From the NCBI GenBank assembly GCA_934271725.1, contig CAKQSC010000037.1:1-9488 (forward strand): a stretch of 9,488 nt of DNA, in the 5' to 3' direction. The notes below the pieces were generated by a model, which was not told where the DNA came from, ran no database searches, and worked only from the letters and a program-made list of their open reading frames with translations. The position numbers and the translations under genes were made by a program. The DNA is from an uncultured Clostridia bacterium. Lineage in GTDB: Bacteria; Bacillota; Clostridia; Christensenellales; Borkfalkiaceae. Shown here one piece after another: positions 5,514 through 9,488 of this stretch (within the stretch, counting starts at the first letter, position 1; every line of letters starts with the position of its first letter).

Positions 5514-7877
5514 ATGTACAAAGTTACAAAACGCGACGGAAAAGTCGTAGATTTCAATTTTGACAAGATTAAAACGGCTATTCAGAAAGCGTTTGACGCT
5601 TGCAACAAACAAACTAACCCCGACATCGTTGATTTCCTTACTTTAAAGGTTACGGCGGATTTCGAGCCGAAGGTAAAAGACGGCGCGATTGCCGTAGAGG
5701 CGATTCAGGACAGCGTTGAATCCGTTCTTATCAAAGCGGGTTACGACGACGTATCCAAAGCATACATTCTTTATCGTAAACAACGCGAAAAGATTCGTAA
5801 CGTAAGCAACACCATTCTCGACTATAAAGCGGTTGTAGACAACTATCTTAAAGTCGCGGACTGGCGCGTTAAGGAAAACTCTACCGTTACCTATTCGGTC
5901 GGCGGACTTATTCTTTCAAACTCGGGCGCGATTACAGCTAACTACTGGCTCAGCGAAGTTTACGACGACGAAATCGCAATCGCGCACAAAAACGCGGACA
6001 TTCACATTCACGACCTTTCCATGCTCACGGGCTACTGCGCGGGCTGGTCGCTTAAACAACTCATTCAGGAAGGGCTCGGCGGAGTCGTAGGAAAAATCAC
6101 TTCCTCCCCCGCAAACCACCTTTCCACCCTCTGCAACCAGATGGTAAACTTCCTCGGAATAATGCAGAACGAATGGGCGGGCGCGCAGGCATTTTCTTCT
6201 TTCGATACCTATCTTGCGCCTTTCGTTAAGGTAGACAACCTTTCGTATAAAGAAGTAAAACAGTGCATACAGTCCTTTATTTACGGCGTAAACACGCCCA
6301 GCCGTTGGGGTACTCAATCTCCCTTTACAAACATAACTCTCGACTGGTCGGTACCGCAGGACCTTGCGGAACTTAACTGCATTGTCGGCGGTAAAGAACT
6401 CGATTTCCGCTACAAAGACTGCGAAAAAGAAATGGCTATGGTAAACAAAGCCTTTATCGAAACGATGATAGAAGGCGACGCCAACGGAAGAGGCTTCCAA
6501 TATCCCATTCCCACTTACTCGATAACCAAAAACTTCGACTGGTCCGAAACGGAAAACAACAAACTTCTGTTTGAAATGACGGCAAAATACGGCACGCCTT
6601 ACTTCTCCAACTATATCAACAGCGATATGGAACCGAGCGACGTCCGTTCGATGTGTTGCCGTTTGCGTCTCGACCTTCGCGAACTCCGCAAAAAATCCGG
6701 CGGTTTCTTCGGAAGCGGTGAAAGCACGGGTTCGGTAGGCGTAGTTACCATCAATATGCCGAGAATCGCTTACCTTTCGCAGACGAAAGAAGAGTTCTAC
6801 GAAAGACTCGACAAACTTATGGACATCTCCGCGCGTTCTCTTAAAGTTAAACGTACGGTCATCACGAAACTTCTCGAAAACGGTTTGTATCCTTACACGA
6901 AGAGATATCTCGGAACGTTTGCAAACCACTTCTCCACAATCGGTCTTGTAGGTATGAACGAGGCGTGCCTTAACGCTAACTGGTTAAGACAAGACCTTAC
7001 GCATAAAGAAGCGCAGGACTTCACGGTAGACGTTCTTAACCACATGAGAGAAAGACTCAGCGACTATCAGGAACTGTACGGCGACCTTTACAACCTCGAA
7101 GCGACGCCCGCGGAATCCACCGCGTACCGTCTTGCGAAACACGACGTAAAGCGTTACCCCGACATTATAACGGCGGCAAAGACGCCCGACGCTACGCCTT
7201 ATTACACCAACTCTTCTCACCTCCCCGTAGGATATACGGAAGACATATTCACCGCGCTCGACATTCAGGACAGATTACAGACTCTTTATACTTCGGGTAC
7301 GGTATTCCACGCGTTCCTCGGCGAGAAATTGCCCGACTGGAAAGCGGCGGCTAATCTCGTAAAGAAAATTGCGGAAAACTATAAACTCCCCTATTACACC
7401 CTTTCTCCTACCTATTCGGTTTGCAGAAAGCACGGATATATCGCGGGCGAAGAGTTCACTTGTCCCGAATGTGGCGAAAAAACGGAAGTTTACAGCCGTA
7501 TAACGGGTTATTACCGCCCCGTTCAGAACTGGAACGACGGTAAAGCGCAGGAATACAACGACCGTAAAGTTTACGACGTTGCTCATTCAAAACTCACGCA
7601 CGACGGAACGGTTTGCGACGATACGCACGCAAACAGTCATGCGACGGCGACGGGAACTTTCCTTTTCGCAACCCCCACCTGTCCTAACTGCAAAGTCGCT
7701 TGTTCTACTCTCGATAAAGCGGGAGTCAAATACGAAAAACTTTACGCCAACGAGCACACGGATCTCGTAAACGCATTCGGCGTTAAACAAGCCCCCACTC
7801 TCGTTATAGCCAAAGCGGACGGAACGGTTGAAAAATATCAGGGCGTTTCCGATATAAGAAAATATCTTAACGCATAA
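5514..7877 (+). CDS. nrdD: Anaerobic (class III) ribonucleotide reductase with C-terminal redoxin domain
   Basis: A 787-residue glycyl-radical enzyme that reduces ribonucleoside triphosphates to dNTPs without oxygen. Residues 1 to about 95 form an ATP-cone (YKVTKRDGKVVDFNFDKI) for allosteric control. The catalytic barrel has HIHDLSMLTGYC with C175, and MCCR at 380-383 (C381, C382) on the active-site loop. A zinc site follows: C637, H640, C650, C653. The radical glycine is G665 in RITGYY, followed by NDGKAQEYNDRKVY. After a linker of about 30 residues rich in Asp, His and Thr, a thioredoxin-fold domain begins near residue 712, with active site CPNC (C723, C726) and cis-proline motif APT at 760-762. 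Typical NrdD ends soon after the glycyl loop, so the last 75 or so residues are a fused electron donor. This and the double Cys suggest a thiol-using rather than formate-using enzyme. NrdR boxes control it. Confidence 0.96.
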   Translation: MYKVTKRDGKVVDFNFDKIKTAIQKAFDACNKQTNPDIVDFLTLKVTADFEPKVKDGAIAVEAIQDSVESVLIKAGYDDVSKAYILYRKQREKIRNVSNTILDYKAVVDNYLKVADWRVKENSTVTYSVGGLILSNSGAITANYWLSEVYDDEIAIAHKNADIHIHDLSMLTGYCAGWSLKQLIQEGLGGVVGKITSSPANHLSTLCNQMVNFLGIMQNEWAGAQAFSSFDTYLAPFVKVDNLSYKEVKQCIQSFIYGVNTPSRWGTQSPFTNITLDWSVPQDLAELNCIVGGKELDFRYKDCEKEMAMVNKAFIETMIEGDANGRGFQYPIPTYSITKNFDWSETENNKLLFEMTAKYGTPYFSNYINSDMEPSDVRSMCCRLRLDLRELRKKSGGFFGSGESTGSVGVVTINMPRIAYLSQTKEEFYERLDKLMDISARSLKVKRTVITKLLENGLYPYTKRYLGTFANHFSTIGLVGMNEACLNANWLRQDLTHKEAQDFTVDVLNHMRERLSDYQELYGDLYNLEATPAESTAYRLAKHDVKRYPDIITAAKTPDATPYYTNSSHLPVGYTEDIFTALDIQDRLQTLYTSGTVFHAFLGEKLPDWKAAANLVKKIAENYKLPYYTLSPTYSVCRKHGYIAGEEFTCPECGEKTEVYSRITGYYRPVQNWNDGKAQEYNDRKVYDVAHSKLTHDGTVCDDTHANSHATATGTFLFATPTCPNCKVACSTLDKAGVKYEKLYANEHTDLVNAFGVKQAPTLVIAKADGTVEKYQGVSDIRKYLNA

Positions 7878-7894
7878 GTTACAGGTATATTACT

Positions 7895-8806
7895 ATGATT
7901 TACGACATAATCGTCATCGGCGGAGGTCCCGCGGGACTTACCGCCTCGATATACGCAAGACGCGCCAACAAAACGGTTCTCGTCCTTGAAAAAGAAACTT
8001 TCGGCGGACAAATAACAAGTTCTCCGAAAGTGGAAAATATTCCCGGATTCAACAGTCTTTCGGGCAACGAGTTTGCCGAAAAGTTAGTCGATCAGGCGAT
8101 TTTTCAGGGTGCGGAACTTGACTCTGCGGAAGTTCTTTCCGTTACGGACGGCGAAATTAAAACGGTTGTTACGGACGCCGGAGAATATAAAGCGAAAGCG
8201 ATAATTATAGCGACGGGTGCGAAACACCGTTTGTTGGGACTTGCAAACGAAACGGATTATATAGGCAACGGTATTTCTTTCTGCGCCGTTTGCGACGGAG
8301 CGTTTTATTCGGGCAGGACCGTTGCCGTAATCGGCGGGGGCAATTCCGCGTTGCAGGAAGCAATCCTTCTTTCCGACCTTGCAAAAAAAGTATACGTGGT
8401 GCAAAATCTGGACTTCTTAACGGGCGAAAAGAAACTTGCGGACGAACTCAAAAGTAAACAAAACGTTGAAATAATTCTAGGAACGGTTGTCGACGAATAT
8501 ATCGGCGACGGGGAATTGCAAGGCATTAAAATTAAAAAATCGGCAAACGGAGAAACGAGAGAACTGACCGTCGACGGAGTGTTCGTCGCGATAGGGCTCG
8601 CTCCTCAAAACGACGCGTTTAAAAACGTAATATCCGTCGATTCCCGCGGATATGCCGAATCGGACGAAAGTCTTAAAACGAAAACGAAAGGCATTTTCGT
8701 TGCGGGTGATTGCAGAATAAAAAACGTCAGACAAGTAGTAACGGCGTCTAACGACGGCGCGATATCCGCGCTTTCCGCCTGCGATTACGTCGATTCTTTA
8801 AAATAA
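7895..8806 (+). CDS. trxB: Thioredoxin-reductase-like flavoprotein, atypical electron donor site
   Basis: A 303-residue FAD protein of the low-molecular-weight thioredoxin reductase family. The FAD site GGGPAG is at 9-14, the redox-active CAVC at 130-133 (FCAVCDG), the second Rossmann motif GGGNSA at 147-152, and the C-terminal FAD motif is FVAGD near 268-272. The NADPH-phosphate motif HRRxxxR is absent: the aligned stretch from residue 170 reads QNLDFLTGEK, so all its basic residues are lost. NADH, reduced ferredoxin or another donor is therefore possible. It starts 17 bp after nrdD with only a weak ribosome site (ACAGG), which suggests translation coupled to nrdD within one operon under NrdR. 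Its likely substrate is the CPNC redoxin domain fused to NrdD, though a free thioredoxin elsewhere could also be served. Confidence 0.9.
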   Translation: MIYDIIVIGGGPAGLTASIYARRANKTVLVLEKETFGGQITSSPKVENIPGFNSLSGNEFAEKLVDQAIFQGAELDSAEVLSVTDGEIKTVVTDAGEYKAKAIIIATGAKHRLLGLANETDYIGNGISFCAVCDGAFYSGRTVAVIGGGNSALQEAILLSDLAKKVYVVQNLDFLTGEKKLADELKSKQNVEIILGTVVDEYIGDGELQGIKIKKSANGETRELTVDGVFVAIGLAPQNDAFKNVISVDSRGYAESDESLKTKTKGIFVAGDCRIKNVRQVVTASNDGAISALSACDYVDSLK

Positions 8807-8814
8807 AACAAATT

Positions 8815-8835
8815 GCGCCGAAGTAAATACGGCGC
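8815..8835 (+). other. Intergenic stem-loop between trxB and rubrerythrin
   Basis: GCGCCG (8815-8820) pairs with CGGCGC (8830-8835) across a 9-nt loop. No T-run follows (GAATAAATCA), so it is not a standard terminator. It could protect mRNA ends, act as a weak attenuator, or mark the boundary between the nrdD-trxB and rubrerythrin units. No convincing promoter was found in the 64-bp gap. Confidence 0.4.
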
Positions 8836-8870
8836 GAATAAATCATCAATTATAAAGGAGTGAAATTATT

Positions 8871-9416
8871 ATGGCAAAGTTTATATGTTCGGTATGCGGT
8901 TACGTTCACGAAGGAGATTCGGCTCCCGAAAGATGCCCCCTTTGCGGCGCTCCCGCATCTAAGTTTACCAAACAAGACGAAGGTATGACCTGGGCTGCGG
9001 AACACGTAGTAGGCGTTGCAAACGGCGCGGACGCGGAAGTCGTTGAAGGACTTCGCATGAACTTTAACGGCGAATGCAGTGAAGTAGGTATGTATCTCGC
9101 TATGGCGAGAGTCGCTTACAGAGAAGGTTATCCCGAAGTAGGCGAATATTACACGAGAGCGGCTTACGAAGAAGCGGAACATGCCGCTAAGTTTGCGGAA
9201 CTCCTCGGCGAAGTCATTACGGACAGCACGAAGAAAAACCTCGAACTCAGAGTTGCGGCGGAAAACGGCGCGACGGCGGGCAAGGTTGAACTTGCAAAAC
9301 GCGCGAAAGAACTCGGCTACGATGCTATTCACGACACCGTTCACGAAATGGCTCGCGACGAAGCGCGCCACGGCAAAGCGTTCAAAGGTCTTCTCGACAG
9401 ATATTTCGGTAAATAA
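8871..9416 (+). CDS. rbr: Reverse rubrerythrin (N-terminal rubredoxin, C-terminal diiron domain)
   Basis: A 181-residue cytoplasmic peroxidase that reduces hydrogen peroxide, and in clostridial relatives also oxygen, with electrons passed from NADH through redox partners. Unlike classical rubrerythrin, the rubredoxin-like Fe(SCys)4 domain is at the N-terminus, with C6, C9, C22 and C25 (CSVCG and CPLCGAP). A four-helix ferritin-like bundle spans about 55-180. Likely diiron ligands are E68 or E71, E101 with H104 (EAEH), E131, and E164 with H167 (EARH). Length and domain order match the reverse rubrerythrins known from Clostridium acetobutylicum. AAGGAG lies 10 nt before the ATG. It follows trxB by 64 bp and precedes a rubredoxin-type gene by 12 bp. 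It would protect the oxygen-sensitive glycyl-radical enzyme encoded nearby, among other targets. Confidence 0.92.
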   Translation: MAKFICSVCGYVHEGDSAPERCPLCGAPASKFTKQDEGMTWAAEHVVGVANGADAEVVEGLRMNFNGECSEVGMYLAMARVAYREGYPEVGEYYTRAAYEEAEHAAKFAELLGEVITDSTKKNLELRVAAENGATAGKVELAKRAKELGYDAIHDTVHEMARDEARHGKAFKGLLDRYFGK

Positions 9417-9428
9417 GGAGAACTCGAT

Positions 9429-9488
9429 ATGAAATACGTTTGCAACGTTTGCGGTTGGGTATACGACGAAGACGAACAAGGCGTTAAG
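9429..9488 (+). CDS. Rubredoxin or rubredoxin-domain protein, 5' end only
   Basis: Only 20 codons are present before the window ends. They read MKYVCNVCGWVYDEDEQGVK, with CNVCGWVYD matching the first iron-binding loop of rubredoxins. AAGGAG lies 8 nt before the ATG, and the gene starts 12 bp after the rubrerythrin stop, so co-transcription is likely. A free rubredoxin that feeds electrons to the rubrerythrin is one reading. A second reverse rubrerythrin or another protein with an N-terminal rubredoxin domain is equally possible, because the rest is missing. Confidence 0.75.
   Translation, partial: MKYVCNVCGWVYDEDEQGVK

Noticed and set aside
5324..5563. 79-codon plus-strand frame overlapping the nrdG2 end and nrdD start
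   Set aside because: It spans the nrdG2 terminator, the NrdR boxes and the nrdD promoter, has low-complexity content, and overlaps nrdD in another frame.
5916..6929. Long open minus-strand frame (337 codons) inside nrdD
   Set aside because: It is antisense to highly conserved NrdD sequence, its Arg/Val/Phe-rich composition is typical of a codon-bias shadow, and it has no ribosome site.
8841..8855. PerR-like half-site (ATTATAA) just before the rubrerythrin ribosome site
   Set aside because: PerR is known to control reverse rubrerythrins in clostridia, but the left half of the palindrome does not match, and the site is AT-rich enough to occur by chance.

Overview
The window looks like chromosomal DNA from a strictly anaerobic, low-to-mid GC Gram-positive bacterium, most likely a gut-type clostridial lineage. 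Signs for this are the strong AAGGAG ribosome binding sites, the SigA-type promoters with 17-bp spacers, and the gene content: a type III glutamine synthetase, a class III (oxygen-sensitive) ribonucleotide reductase with its radical-SAM activase, a reverse rubrerythrin and an archaeal-type aspartyl-tRNA synthetase. No mobile element, CRISPR array, tRNA or rRNA is visible. I cannot name the genus.

Layout from left to right: (1) the 3' part of a type III glutamine synthetase gene on the plus strand, ending in a hairpin terminator at 1274-1298. (2) A convergent minus-strand pair: aspS, an archaeal-type and possibly non-discriminating AspRS, with its own promoter, followed by a small three-helix membrane protein and a terminator at 1310-1343. 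(3) A minus-strand gene for a homologue of the F420-0:gamma-glutamyl ligase CofE. It has a consensus promoter and its own terminator. (4) A divergent intergenic region, then nrdG2 on the plus strand, the radical-SAM activating protein of anaerobic ribonucleotide reductase. It has its own promoter and a strong terminator. (5) A compact promoter with two clear NrdR boxes and a possible third, driving nrdD and, 17 bp further on, a thioredoxin-reductase-like gene. (6) A reverse rubrerythrin gene, and 12 bp later the start of a rubredoxin-type gene cut by the window edge.

The functional core is segment 4-6, which makes deoxynucleotides without oxygen and protects that chemistry. NrdG2 would generate the glycyl radical at G665 of NrdD. 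NrdD itself carries an N-terminal ATP-cone and a C-terminal redoxin domain with a CPNC active site. The adjacent TrxB-like flavoprotein is a plausible reductase for that domain. This would be a compact relay: electron donor to flavoprotein to fused redoxin to RNR active site. TrxB lacks the HRRxxxR motif that normally binds the NADPH phosphate, so its donor may not be NADPH. Reverse rubrerythrin and the rubredoxin-type protein next door would remove peroxide and oxygen. No wholly new system is evident. The most worthwhile leads are this relay with its atypical flavoprotein, the multi-box NrdR operator, the separate control of nrdG2, and the CofE homologue outside an F420 context.
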